From contig JAVTVY010033733.1 of the NCBI GenBank assembly GCA_036873755.1, positions 78,168 through 142,167 of the forward strand: 64,000 nucleotides of DNA. Reading direction: 5' to 3'. Position numbers and translations under genes: made by a program. The notes below the pieces were generated by a model, which searched no databases, was not told the origin of the DNA, and worked only from the letters and a program-made list of their open reading frames with translations. Position 1 is the first letter of the stretch. Each line of letters starts with the position of its first letter. The DNA is from Hanleya hanleyi. Taxonomy: Eukaryota > Mollusca > Polyplacophora > Lepidopleurida > Hanleyidae. Of the stretch, positions 21,839 to 33,389 are shown piece by piece.

Positions 21839-22253
21839 CTGACCAGCATAGACTCGTACCTTGCAATATCGATGGGCCACGCAAATTTTACACTGTCCAT
21901 CAATTATAGACGTCCGATCCACTGATCAGTATAGATTGGTACCGTGCGATATCGCTGGACCATGCACATTTTACCTTGTCCATCACTTACAGGCTTCCGA
22001 TTCACTGACCAGTATAGAATCGTTCCTTGTACTACCGATTGACCATGCACATTTTACATTGTACATCAATTGTAGGCGTCCAATCCACTGACCAGTATAA
22101 ACTAGTACCTTGCAACAGCGATGGACCATGCACAATTTACACTGTCAATCTATTATAGTCGTCCGATCCGCTGACCAGTTTTGACTCTTACCTTGTAATA
22201 TAGATGGACCATGCCCATTTTACATTGTCAATCAATTATATGTCATCGTACAC
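21839..22253. repeat. 83-bp tandem repeat, five units
   Basis: CTGACCAGTATAGA-type words start at 21839, 21922, 22005, 22088 and 22171, exactly 83 bp apart, each followed by GACCATGCACATTTTAC and CATCAATTATAGGCGTCC. The array is non-coding. Confidence 0.9.
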
Positions 22254-22495
22254 TTGGTTGTTGGCACTGGAATAGAAATAGCACAGTTGATCCGTCATCT
22301 ATTTTGTGTGTAGCTTATTCAATATATCTGTACAATACCCTTCTCCTTCTCTCACTGTGTGAATCTGTGGAGAAACTGAGGGTTCCCCACTTGTCATTTA
22401 TGCTGGGCATAGTGCTGGCGATATTGTCGGGGACCCTGTTTGATGACGTGCATTCCATTGATGCTTTGGAAGGGCGGATAAAGGCTTATTGACAA
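22254..22495. other. Spacer, nothing recognised
   Basis: A 93-codon + frame crosses it without a known motif. Confidence 0.3.
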
Positions 22496-23045
22496 TCATA
22501 GAAGAGCATTTGACCCAGTATTGACCTTTGTGCACTTAAACTTGGGGAGGTGACGGGGAGGGTACGGGAAGGGCAAATAACTCTCATATTCGTTCACCCT
22601 GTCTGCCAAAAAAAGGTAAGCGGAGATTTTCGTCAGAACTGTTTCCGGGTCGTTTTTGAGCTGGATTTTGACATTTCTGTAACAATTCCTGACATAATTT
22701 ACTGGAAAACCCATTCCATAACATAAATTGTATAATTTTGTCAAGTTCTTCAGAAAACAAGTTGGCGTTAATGCAAAGTTTGCGTGCTCGATCTATCAAA
22801 GTTCTTATCCATGTTACTTTCCGGGACCAAGCTTCGAAACTAGTGTAGTGTACATATAACCCAGTATGTGTTGACTTTCGGTAAACTGTAGTACCATCAT
22901 TCACAATTTTCCAATCCAATAAATTAACATCATTTTTGTTAACAAAAACTTCATGTGTAAACTGCAATAGTTCAGTTGAATCCCACGCATAACCATAGTG
23001 GTTGATGGGCAGTAGCTTTTTTGATTGGAATGCCCAAATATTCAA
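22496..23045 (-). pseudogene. Reverse transcriptase fragment (Penelope/GIY-YIG-type family)
   Basis: The 153-codon minus frame (22584-23045) contains TTVYRKSTHTGLYVHYTSF, then WIRTLIDRARKLC and a WNGF segment. This order matches, from memory, the region just after the active site in RT proteins that carry a GIY-YIG domain in invertebrates (VYRKPTHTGLY, LV-RA-KICS, NGYP). The frame ends in LRLPFFGRQGERI, the start of the next conserved block, then stops; the adjacent frame to 22496 does not continue it. The active-site DD and the nuclease are missing, so it is a remnant. Confidence 0.6.
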
Positions 23046-23349
23046 ACAAGTAAATGAAAGTGTTAAGAGCTATATAACAGTGGCTAGCTCCATTTGCACT
23101 GACGAACAGTATGTGGGTCATCTCTGATATGCCGAATTTTGTATCCATAACCGACTACAGAGAACGACTTAACATGTTAAGCTCTCAAATCTTTTACAGT
23201 CTATCTGGGGATTACGATTTCAATGGTGTTTCACTTACCAACGTTAGTCCCTAAGCTACCGATTTTGAATAGATAGATAATAAGTCAAGGAAATGACGAT
23301 ATAATCCAACTAAAGGACGGAAGGTCATACATTGATTATGGAGAGCGAA
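23046..23349. other. Spacer, nothing recognised
   Basis: AT-rich; no family recognised. Confidence 0.3.
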
Positions 23350-23668
23350 TCAGACCAAACTCTGACTCATAGTGTATGCGAACCTATTCAAATAGTACCG
23401 AACGCCGACTTCACGAGAAAGGATGCAGACTGCGAAAATGTTGAAAATTGGGGTCTTCATAAACTCAGAACCGGAACCTGTCCAGCGAGAGCGGAGCAAG
23501 ATGTGTAACGTCAGCTGCTCGGTGAATTGCCAGAAGGACCACCATAAGCTCCCTGGTACTGGGAGGCTTGCTGGCCATTGACAAGTCCCATAGTCCTGAA
23601 AGTTCAGTCCCGGAATCAAGATGATGTGTCCCGTAGCCAAATGATGAAGCATTATTATGGAGTCCCAA
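23350..23668 (-). pseudogene. Possible DIRS-type RNase H fragment
   Basis: The minus frame at 23465-23668 reads NASSFGYGTHHL, then ELSGLWDL and PPSTRELMVVLLAI. DIRS-type RNase H domains have DAS-x-x-GYG, a G-x-W and SSTWREL followed by an Ala-Ile helix; here the first Asp would be Asn. No matching RT or recombinase was found beside it, so it is an isolated fragment or a weak coincidence. Confidence 0.4.
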
Positions 23669-23949
23669 TGCTGACGAGAAACTTAACTCCCATATATGTT
23701 CCTCGGCGAAAGTTTTGCTGAAAGAATAGCTTTACAAAATCTTTGCTACCTTTCTGGTTGTAGCCTGATCTACTTTTAGCAAGTATCTAATGTCCCGTCT
23801 CGCTCTTCGAATACGGTCCTTGGGTACCTCAACAATTTCAACATGCATATTTTGCACATGTATATCATTATCATAATATACACATATCCAAACATACTCC
23901 CAAATCAATTGTTTCATTAAAAAGAATACATACTTTTAAGAATAGGATA
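23669..23949. other. Spacer, nothing recognised
   Basis: Short frames only. Confidence 0.3.
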
Positions 23950-26340
23950 AAGCTTACCACCAATACCTACATTTAATCATTTATACGGAAGACTATCAGT
24001 CCAGACCATGTCAAGGTTTTACTCAGGTCAATAAATGTCTCATACCCTTTTGTTTCAGCACATTTCTCATGTTCGATAATATTCCTGGGAGTTAGAGTAT
24101 GCTCAGTTGTCCGTTATGAATGATCTCATTTTCTTTATATTGTGTTTGGAGTCTATTCAATAATATCTTCTTGAACATTTTGCCCAAACATCTCGTTACA
24201 GTGATACCCCTATAGTTTGATGAATCACACTTGTTATCCTTTTTGTGCGGAGGGATAATGAGGCCTTTGTTCTAGACAGAAGGGAAATCTCCAGTAGATT
24301 ATATTGTAAAGTTTATAAAGAGGTTTAGAGAGAACGGATACAACCATACTTGAGAACTTCATTAATTATACCATCCTCAGCTGCACCCTTGCCAAGTTTA
24401 AGACCTTTTGGCAGCTTGGTTAACTTCTATTGAAATGGGACTGTCAAAAAGATCATTATGTGTATTGTTAGATTATAATTTAATCCTTCGGACTGAAGTT
24501 GTTTGGAGAATTCAAGGTCTTCCACAGTATTATTTCATGATAATTTTTTTAAGTGTTTGATGAAATCAGCATCATTGAAAACGTCATTAGAAGATATGCA
24601 TTCTGTTTTGAGCTGCTGTAATAGATTCCAAAACTGCTCTGGGTCGCTGTCTGTGAGAGAATCAAGTTGACGAAGAATGCCTGTTTTATAATCCCTTCTA
24701 GACTGGGACAGGATACGTCTCTATCTGGACAGAAAGGAATAAAATTTGATGACGCAACGCATATTCCGTTGGATCTTTGTTGAGTAGTTTTTTTACCTGT
24801 TTTAAAGTTTATCCTTACATGATCGATTGAACCATGGTTTATTTTTCGCCATTTTTCGGTAAACTTTCAGTTTTTTAAATGTTCGAAATCGTAAAATTTC
24901 GTCTTGGGAGGGAGCTCTCTGTGTTTGCAGGACAGATTGTAACATTATTATCACAGGTGAAAATACAATGATCTGAGAAGAATGAGAAATCGCTCACTTT
25001 AAACCTTAGTATCTGTGGTGGAAATCCAGTTTAAGTGGTTGAGTGAGTGAGCGAGTGAGTAGTAGGGTTTAACGTCGCTTTCCACCTTGTTTCAGTCATA
25101 TCACGACGGTGCCTACATGTGCCAGAACACGAGAGTGCTCACAGTTCCTATTACCCTGGACACTGATCAACCCAGCCAGCACAGCACCCGATCACCCATC
25201 CATGTATTACCGAGCTTAACGTTACTTAACAACATGTAGTCAGTCTACCACGCTACAGCCACCATATTGAACAGATGTAAATTCTGTGTCACCAAGAGTC
25301 CGCTCGTTATAAATTCTCATTTGAGATTTCCGACACAGTTCCAAAAGTAACTTACCACTATAATCAACTAACTGAACGTCTAAATTATTTCTCAATATTG
25401 GAACATCAGGTGAATAGATGTCCTCGGAATATGTTTCGTACCATCTGATGAGACAAAATCTTTAGCTATGTTGGTACGTGCATTGAAGTCTCCCATGTCC
25501 ATGATTTCTCCATATTGTTGCGAAGCCCTTTTTAGCATATTAATAATGAAGCAGAGACTAGCAAGAGTGAGCCTTAAAGTGTGGAAGCGTGTCAAACGGG
25601 TCTCGTGACATTATAAACGACAATAAACATTTTCCTGGATCGTGTGGCTAGAAACAGAGATGCAAAATGATCATAGTCTGTGAAATAGATTTAATCATAC
25701 TTACAATATATAAAACCATGATGAAAAGTATGAACTTCGAGGCATAGCCAAGTAGAAAACGGAAAAAGGAACCAAACTCTCTGGATGTAGAAATCAAATC
25801 TCTCTGAATTCAGACGTCGCGGGCCGCAGTATAACTGATCAAAGGCGACTCAATAGAAGTTGGCTGGATAATTGTGACTGACACTTAAGAAAGTTGACGT
25901 ATTCAACTATAGGTCAGTTAAACAGTTACCGCCGCGCGTACTGCATAACGTGGTGGTTGAAATGATGCATCCACTGATGCATTTACGTTCTGATGAGTAT
26001 CAGAAGTATTGAGCAAATCTTGGAATCTATTTTCCCAGGTTCTAAGGCATCAGGGTCGCTTACTACATATCCGAGTGTTTAGACGGCGCAGTCAGCTTGG
26101 TCACCCCTTGTATGATATCCGATTTCACATAAATACAAATTCCACTAGAATTACCCCACGCACGTTCGTGTTTTTGACTGTGATTGGAAACGAGACTTTC
26201 ATACCCACAAATAGGGAAGTTATCAGCTTTAGAATTAACTGACGAAGTTTCAACAAAACACATTAACGAGTTGAATGAACAATGGATCCTGAAACGTCTC
26301 TTCCGTAAAACCGTGAACAATCCACAACCTCAACTTCAGT
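23950..26340 (-). pseudogene. Decayed LINE with endonuclease and RT remnants
   Basis: Read on the minus strand in order: an endonuclease start near 26063-26320 (ICGYE, later ICIYVKSDIIQGV), MGDFNARTNI near 25480 (the GDFN active-site block), RNNLDVQLVDYSGKLLLELC near 25350, FSDHCIF near 24960 (the SDH block), a FWNLLQQLK linker near 24620, and RT motif SNYRGITVTRCLGKMF near 24180, followed by stops. The pieces are in different frames with stop codons. A SINE-like insert splits the endonuclease. The clade is not assigned; the order is that of APE-type non-LTR retrotransposons. Confidence 0.7.
25024..25272 (+). mobile_element. SINE-like or MITE insert of molluscan type
   Basis: Starts TGGTTGAGTGAGTGAGCGAG, then GGGTTTAACGTCGCTTTCC and TCAGTCATATCACGACGG. 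It interrupts the minus-strand LINE endonuclease between TSVQYG and the next block. A shorter diverged relative is at 43545-43690. I recall this sequence type as common in bivalves. Confidence 0.6.
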
Positions 26341-27460
26341 CGTTGATGCGTTCGAGACTTCACCAAGAAAAAAAAACAATGTTAAATTTCAGTCCATTAC
26401 TGCACAGCTGGGGAGGGGGGGGGGATCAAGATTATTTGGACACGTGGCAAAAGCAGACCATGAGTTTTGGAGACCAAGCCATGGGTTTCTCACGCCCTGT
26501 CCAGAATACATACACGCAGGATGGAAAGATCATGGAGAAGTGGGCTTCGACGGAATAGAATGATATCCTGATGTCTGTTGAGGTAGTGCAGGATGAAATG
26601 GGTTAGGATATGCGGACGCGGAATAATTCCATGAAAGACCTGCATGTACACGCTGGTCGCTATTGTCCCAATGAAGTGTAGACGAGCTCACGCCGCTGTC
26701 CTGGCTATTATCTTTCTTCCTGTCCGCATCGTCTGACCTTCTCTCATTAGTTGATGTTATGGGAACACTTTTGAGCAAATAAATGAGATTGACATCTGAA
26801 GAAGAGTACCACAAGCAAAAGCGCAGTGGAGGATAATTCTCGGCAGGCCTTTAGATGGATTTTAGATGGATTTAGATGGATTTTAGCGAAGAATTAGCAT
26901 GTTATTTTCCTATGTTGGACATCAGAGTAATGGGCTGAACCGAAGGAAAAGTTAGGAGTCAACGTCTAACAATCTTAGATCATGTGCTTGTTTATAGCCA
27001 TGAAGTTTAATAGAATACATGATAGCACATTTCACATTGTACAGTCCGATGATTCAGGGATCTCCTCCTTTAAATTCGCATTGTCAACCATTTCGACATT
27101 TCGAAAGAAGCCACTTCCGTACCATGTCCATTATTATCAGGAAGGGGGTGCGGGGCGGGGATAATTTAGAAGTTAGATGAGTCCTATAAAGAATTTGGTC
27201 CCCCCAGACTTCAAGCGACAAAACGTTGCTCCCCCTTAATAAGTGCATGACAAAATTTGGTCTCCCAACTTCTGTAATATTCTTCACAACAGTTGTGGTG
27301 GCTTAGATTTTCAGTATATATAATATACAATGAACTATAAATTCTAATGATGGTTTGTGGGATTGGCCGCATCATGTGTGTTATGATATAATTGCTTTCA
27401 AAATATTTATGTGGTCTCTATTATGCACAGATGATCAGATTCGGAGGTATAGATATTTAT
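26341..27460. other. Unassigned stretch
   Basis: A minus frame at 26530-26814 (94 codons, Ser/Pro-rich, with SQDSGVSSSTLHWDNS) could be LINE ORF1 sequence or a host exon; nothing decides it. A G-run lies at 26408-26424. A TTTTAGATGGATTTAGATGG short repeat is near 26860. Confidence 0.3.
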
Positions 27461-27622
27461 GAAATAATATTTCATAAGGGCGCTCAATGGTTATTTTACG
27501 CACGGTTACTTGGGATAGTTTATTTTAGGGCAAGGGCGAAGCTCACGCCCTAAAATTTATAAACTTTTCCAACTAACCGTGCGTAAAATAACCATTGAGC
27601 ACGCCTATGAAAACATAATTTC
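27461..27622. repeat. Terminal foldback, left
   Basis: GCTCAATGGTTATTTTACGC near 27482 pairs with GCGTAAAATAACCATTGAGC ending at 27600; the centre contains TTTTAGGGCAAGGGCGAAGC and CACGCCCTAAAA. Related copies are at 30453-30595 and 61691-61859. Confidence 0.85.
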
Positions 27623-28439
27623 TATCCTATTGCACTATTCAAATTGATTATCAACAAAGATTATGGTGAAAGGTTGAAAAATTATGGTAAACTTTGAAAT
27701 CCTTTATCTCCTTTGTTGAAAAAACTGGTCCAATGATATTGCCACGATGCAGCCGTTTCGGTTGGCTTAGTGCCAATATCAGTGGACCAGTTTAGGTCGT
27801 CTCTCGAATGGGGAGTGATTCTGTCAGTCGAGCCAGGCTTTGAGGAACATACATGGATATAGGTCTATTTGTGTCGCTTTGTCAATCAATTTCACGATGG
27901 AAACAAATGATAAACTTGAGAAGCCGATTATAGAACATCTAGTTTTATTGGGACGGTGATTGGCTTTCTAATGTTGGAGAATGTGTTCATTGAAATAATT
28001 TCTCGAAAAGAATAGCGCAGTAAATAAGAAAATAATTATCTTTTGTGATATGAAATGGGGAAAACAAACATTTAAAAAAGCCCCGGTGAAAACTCATTTC
28101 TTTTGTTACACACCTCAATCCACCATTTTGAATTGACTCGTGGAACTACGCTCAGAAGAATATGGAAATCAGCCCAAGATACCTCAGTATGATAAGTGAT
28201 CACAGTCGGATTACCCTCTCTTATTGAGCACAAGAGAGAACTTAACAGACAGGAGAATCGGCTTGTCCTCCTTTTCTCAAAGTCTGCCCAAACACATGGA
28301 TACATCAATATTAAGCTAACACGGGTTGTTGAATTGCAAATGGTACTTAAATCAGCCAATGTCGATATTAAATTAAATACTGATTCAATTAAATACGCAT
28401 GTACTGATGTTGCTGCTTTGATAAATTGCAGCAACACAA

Positions 28440-28700
28440 AGACTAAATGAGCCTTGCAAAGCCAATAATACACATGGCACTCATTAAATGGTAATTATCA
28501 CATATCTTGGTTATGATCTTGTCTAACCTTTCAAACAATGAGAGAAGCGCTTGGAGCGAGTTCTTCCAAAATAAGTGAATCTGGTCTGATTCCCAGAGTG
28601 TCTGCAACAAATCCACTGAAACTACAGCCACAGGGAGATTGTATGAGTGAGACAATGATCTATTTATGAGTGAGACAATGGTATATCGATGAGTGAGACA
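28440..28700. repeat. Dispersed repeat shared with 43862-44060
   Basis: GCAAAGCCAATAATACACAT, CTCATTAAATGGTAATTA and GGAGCGAGTTCTT are shared with 43862 onward. The relation resumes at 29060-29110 and 29650-29760, on either side of the MITE. Confidence 0.75.
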
Positions 28701-29121
28701 ATGGTACCGTATATATATTAACCCACCTGTTTCCCGATAACCTTAATGAGCGATTCTCATTTGAGGATACTTTGATCCCATCCCTTTCTAAATAGTCTCT
28801 AATTATTTAAGTATAACTCTCGTTTCGGTTCATGCTCCATGTGAGAATCACGAGACAATGCATACAATAATCAAGTCTGAGGGCAACAACAATGTCTAGA
28901 CTGGTGCTCTTCAGCGACACAAAACTCAGACAATAGCTGCCTAGATGAAGTATCCACCATCATTTTCTAACGACGCAGAACAACGACCGGCTATGAAAGT
29001 TGAACATCAAACAGAATAACTCACGAATAATGTAGGCCACTGATCACTTTCAGGCCTTTCGCTTAGCTGGCCGATGGCTTGAAAAGTAAACACATAATAT
29101 CTTGGATGATTATTGTTAGAT

Positions 29122-29650
29122 ATGGAAGCCGGACGCGGCCAATCTCGTCTTTTCGTTTTTTCGCCTTTGATAACGCGCGGCTCGAAAAAACGAGATTGTG
29201 TCGAATTTCGTGAGATTTTTGCCCTTTTCTCGTCTTTTTGTTTTCTCGTTCTCTCGTCTTTTCGTTGTTTTTCGTCTTTTCGTTTTCTCGTCTTTTGATA
29301 ACGCGAAAAAACGAGATCGGGTCGAATCTCGTGTTTTCGTTTTCTCGTTTTTCGCCTTTTGATAACGCGAGAAAACGAAAAACGCGGCGAAAAGACGAGA
29401 TTTCTGGCCCTCGTTTTCTCGTCTTTTCGCCTCACATTCTCGTCTTTTCGTCTTGCAATCTCGTGTTTTCGTGTCGTGCGTTATCAAAACACGAGAAAAC
29501 GAGAAAACGAAAAGACGAGAAAAGGCAAATTCTCGCGATTTTTTGACACAATATCGTCTTTTTTTTTTCTTTTTTTTTTTGCGCCGCGTTATCAAAGACG
29601 AAAAAACGAGAAAACGAAAAGACGAGATTGGCCGCATCCGGCTTCCATAC
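29122..29650. mobile_element. Foldback MITE made of CTCGTCTTTTCG repeats
   Basis: The ends are TATGGAAGCCGG and its inverse; the 35-bp terminal repeats differ at one base. Inside, CTCGTCTTTTCG and CGAAAAGACGAG words alternate with GATAACGCG or its complement at five places, making a nested set of inverted repeats. The paralogous sequence near 44290-44330 lacks the insert, so it is an insertion. Long frames on both strands are by-products of the low complexity. Confidence 0.8.
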
Positions 29651-30452
29651 AAAGTGGCTATTGTCAAAAATATGTCAATCCCATTGGCATCGGTGCGACG
29701 GAAATGGTGGTCCCTCAGATATGAGTGTCCGCTTGCTAAGCTTTAACGCAGCCAGGACACTGACATCTGAAAAGGGTCACTTGGATATCAGGGCCCGCCC
29801 TAATTAAAGCATGGGAGACCGGAAACTGGTCTTTGGGGACCACCGTTTCTATCACATAGGGCATCGATTTGGCGGCAGCATACAAGTAGACTTCGGGACA
29901 AATGCTACATTCTCACATATAATAGAACAGCCAAATGTGGTATACCTTATCAGAATACTCGATATTCAGTTCTATAACAATTGTGTCTATAACAACTTGC
30001 TAACTGTGCAATTATTGAGTGTTTTTGCACAGTTGTGTGAGATATACATGTGTCAAGTGCAGGTGTTCTTTTGGATATTGTATTTCAGAAAGTCGGGTGA
30101 GCAAAAGGGCGTCTGCTTTCATACAATTCACAATCGAATAAGACAAACAAAATAATTTACAATATGGAATTTCTTCCTCAAGTTTTCCAGTTGTTTCCAT
30201 CGTGAAATTAACAAATAGACCTATATCCACGCATGTTCCTCAAAGCCTGACTTGCTGACAGATTCAATCCCCGTTTGAGAGACTACACAATCTGGTCCTC
30301 TGATATTGGCATGATGCCAACCGAAACGGAAGCATCATGCCAGTATAAGTGGACCAGTTTTTTCAACAAAGGGGGAGGGGGGAGGATGTAACGGTTTACC
30401 ATATTTATTCAACTTTTCATTGTAATCTTTGTTGATAATAAATTTGAATACA

Positions 30453-30595
30453 ATAATGTTTTCATTTGCGTGCTCAATGGCTATTTTACGCACTGTTAGT
30501 TTATAAATTTTACGACGCGGGCATCACCAAACTTTCCAAAACTAACCATGCGTAAAATAACCATTGAGCACGCCTATGAGAACATTATTTATTAA
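30453..30595. repeat. Terminal foldback, right
   Basis: GTGCTCAATGGCTATTTTAC (about 30471) pairs with GTAAAATAACCATTGAGCAC near 30570. The centre is shorter and more diverged than in the left foldback. Confidence 0.8.
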
Positions 30596-30824
30596 ATAAC
30601 TCATAATGTAGAACCGTTTCGTAGTCCTTTACGATTTCTTAATCACATACATGGTATAGCTTCGTACACATACATTGATAGTACATCTTTGCGAAGTATG
30701 AGAGGTATTTCCCAGAATTATGGCCATCTATATCTAGTTTAGTTCGTTTTCTGGAATTCTGGCATAACTTGTGGGAGGGCGGACGGTTGGGGACAGGGTA
30801 ACTACAGTGCTAATTGGCCTTAGT

Positions 30825-31380
30825 TGCGATTACAAGCGTCTAGTCCGTCATTCATAATTCAGCCGTCGCCCATTAAAGAATATCCGCCTACATAATCCAA
30901 AGACCTATTCCATATAACAGTATTAGCACCAAATTCAAAAAGACAATCATAGCATACATAAACATAGTCTAGTTTCCTTCCAGAGAGAAGCGGTCAACCG
31001 TTTTCAAAGATACCGACAAGACAACATGATGTTCCAAAAATATAAAATCCGTATCGCTGATCAGTATTCTTAATCCATAATATTCGTTGTAAAGTCATCA
31101 TGTAGAGAATGAGGTATCTTAGTCATGCTTTGATTGTGCCTGTTCATATGAGAACCATGAGGATCTTGAAGTACATGGGTTCATACGGCCCCTAGCCCCG
31201 GGTTAAGCGGAATTAGACACAAGTTACGAAACGTTACGGCATACATCTTGCACGCTACGCTCGTATTTTGCTATCAGCATGCGATATGTATCGCCAAATT
31301 TGAGAAACTTTGACTTGAGGCGCTTGGTGGAATAGCCGTGTTTTATAAGTTTCTTCGAGTTATAACTTTTTTCTAGACCC
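30825..31380 (-). pseudogene. RT-like element, C-terminal remnant and 3' region (minus copy)
   Basis: On the minus strand the coding part near 31260-31345 gives HGYSTKRLKSKFLKFGDTY and IAKYERSVQD, nearly the same as the end of the + frame at 33503-33826. The 3' region follows and ends at GACGCTTGTAAT (30827). Upstream of about 31380 the similarity is lost, so it is truncated. Confidence 0.7.
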
Positions 31381-32354
31381 TTGAATAACCATGGAGTTTA
31401 ATACACGGGGAATTTCTCGTAAAATTAATTCAATGAAGAAATGCCAAGGAAATCTAACATACATTTTCATTGTAAGCGACAGAACATTCAATCCATTATT
31501 ATGAAACTCGAAGTAACTTGATAACCATTCTACAATCGTTCTATTTTGACCACTTTGACGAAAGAGAGAGTGACAAATCAATTTATCCAAATGAAATGTA
31601 GACCTAATGGTCCTAAACCATGATGACGTATTCTATCTCTCTCAGTCACGTGATGAATTGTGTATTCATTCATCTGTATGACACGTGAACGCTTATCCAG
31701 AAATCTAACATCGCTTATGTAACACGAAACCAATGAAATCTTCATTGTCAACGCAATGAAAATGTGCCGCAAAGCCTGATGTCCTATATGTAAACCGATA
31801 CACCAAATTAAAGCTTGCTCTTCCGACTGTGCCACCCCAGGGACACAATCAAGTTGTTGTCATGTTACATGAGGGAGGTGACAGGCTAACTGAATTGTAT
31901 AAAGATCTCCACCAGCCATGAGGGGGCTTGACAGATGAAAATATTATGTGATACTTCTGTAGTTATGGGAATTAAGAGAAGGTATATTGTTTAATAAGAA
32001 TGTGGGGATTAAACAGTGTCTATGTGACACTGTTACGAGGGATCATGTGTAGGGCGGGTTGGGGGAAACGGGTTGCACGGCGTGTTCGCACGACCTGTGC
32101 CCATCGCGGTGCGATGGAGTGCCCAAGTACATCCATCCATCCATCCATTGTCATGGATGTTGGGCGCCTGCATTGCATCAAGGGATAGAAGTGGGATTTT
32201 GTTGTCATGGATGTAGGGGGCCTACGTCATCAGGTTTCAGGATAATTACGATGAATTATACAAGGGTTTCTTCCAAAAGTTCAGCTCACACACAAGAGAT
32301 GTGTTATCATTTAAGTTATCGTTTTGACGACAAAATATGATCGTAGAGTGCACT
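31381..32354. other. No gene recognised
   Basis: Between an inverted pair of RT-like 3' ends. A CATCCATCCATCCATC microsatellite is near 32135. Frames on both strands have no motif. Confidence 0.35.
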
Positions 32355-32690
32355 GTCTCCAGTGCTGCGTTTCTTAACTTGTGTCTAATTCCGCTTAACT
32401 CGGATCTAGGGGCCGTTTAAATATAATGTGTTTTACATCTCCACAGTGTTCAAATGAACAGTCACAATCAAAGCGTAACTGAGACATATACTACAGAGAG
32501 CGACTTGAAATGCATTTAGATAAAGAAGAATGGTCAGTGATTAGGATTTGTGTACAGAATATCATCATGTCTAGCGGTACTCTTGGTCGCTTCTCTTGTG
32601 GGAAACAATTTTGCGTTTTTATTATTTTAATTTGATACTTATTTGAAATTGGTACTAACTGTCATACGAAATAGGTGTTTCCGTTATAAA
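32355..32690 (+). repeat. Old + copy of the RT-like 3' region
   Basis: AACTTGTGTCTAATTCCGCT near 32377, CAATCAAAGCGTAACTGAGA near 32466 and a later GGTCGCTTCTCTTGTGGGAAA match the 3' region of the family with many changes, which suggests it is older than the other copies. Confidence 0.6.
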
Positions 32691-33389
32691 CTGCCTGCTA
32701 TCACTGCCCAATGACATTCGTTCAAAGAAAAGCATAGTTAAAGTGAATTTAGCTAACCTGTAATTATACATTTCTTCGTAGAGTTTCTACATGTACGTCA
32801 AATCGATAGACCTACGCATCCGAATGGTTCATGCCTTCATTTACAGGCATCACGAACCGATCTCGATGATAAATATTCTAAACATAACTTAAATATTACA
32901 AGCTATATGATGCAAGTTCCACATACCCCTACCTTTACACGTAATTGTGGCGAAGGTTACTAAGATAACGAATGCTACATCTGCCGGCGTTTCCATGGCA
33001 ATGGCTGTAATTTTACACTCCGAAATCTCTATATTCATCATCGCGGTGTCCCATAACATATATGTAGCCACTTTCGCAGTCCAAAAACAGTGCATGAAAA
33101 TAGGAAAATTTTAACACGTCGATCAGCCATATTTGCCTTGCGTTGATCGGTTCAATCAATTTTTTCTTATGAAGATCGTAAAAGCCTTTAGGGTAAATGG
33201 TGGCCGCCAAATCGGTCGTCAAGTTATTTGATTGAGATCTCCCATAAGGTCTATTCCTGCGAATCAAGGAACTTTGAAATTAAAAACAAGGGCGCAATCT
33301 ACTGGCGTTTCCATGGCAACAAATGCAAGTTTTGACTTCAAAAACACCCATATCTCGTATCGTGTTATCCCATAACTTCTTCTCGCTGT
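32691..33389. other. No gene recognised
   Basis: A GGCGTTTCCATGGCAA word occurs twice (near 32988 and 33304), each followed by similar text ending in TCCCATAAC, so this is a diverged repeat pair. No coding sequence is assigned. Confidence 0.35.

Larger units (their letters stand above)
27461..30595. mobile_element. 3.1-kb element with about 440-bp inverted ends
   Basis: The left end (27461-27910) and right end (30160-30595) are inverted copies. Each has a terminal foldback around GCTCAATGGTTATTTTACGC, then ATTATCAACAAAGATTA, then a segment with GTGGACCAGTTT and a final CAATTTCACGATGGAAACAA. The interior has no transposase; it includes sequence related to 43860-44400 and a foldback MITE at 29122-29650. 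A third end copy is at 61691-62110. A non-autonomous element is likely. Confidence 0.65.

Noticed and set aside
26184..26558. 124-codon + frame
   Set aside because: It runs antisense to the LINE endonuclease start and through a G-run; no motif.
29007..29746. Overlapping Lys/Arg- and Phe/Ser-rich frames on both strands
   Set aside because: They are translations of the CTCGTCTTTTCG low-complexity foldback.
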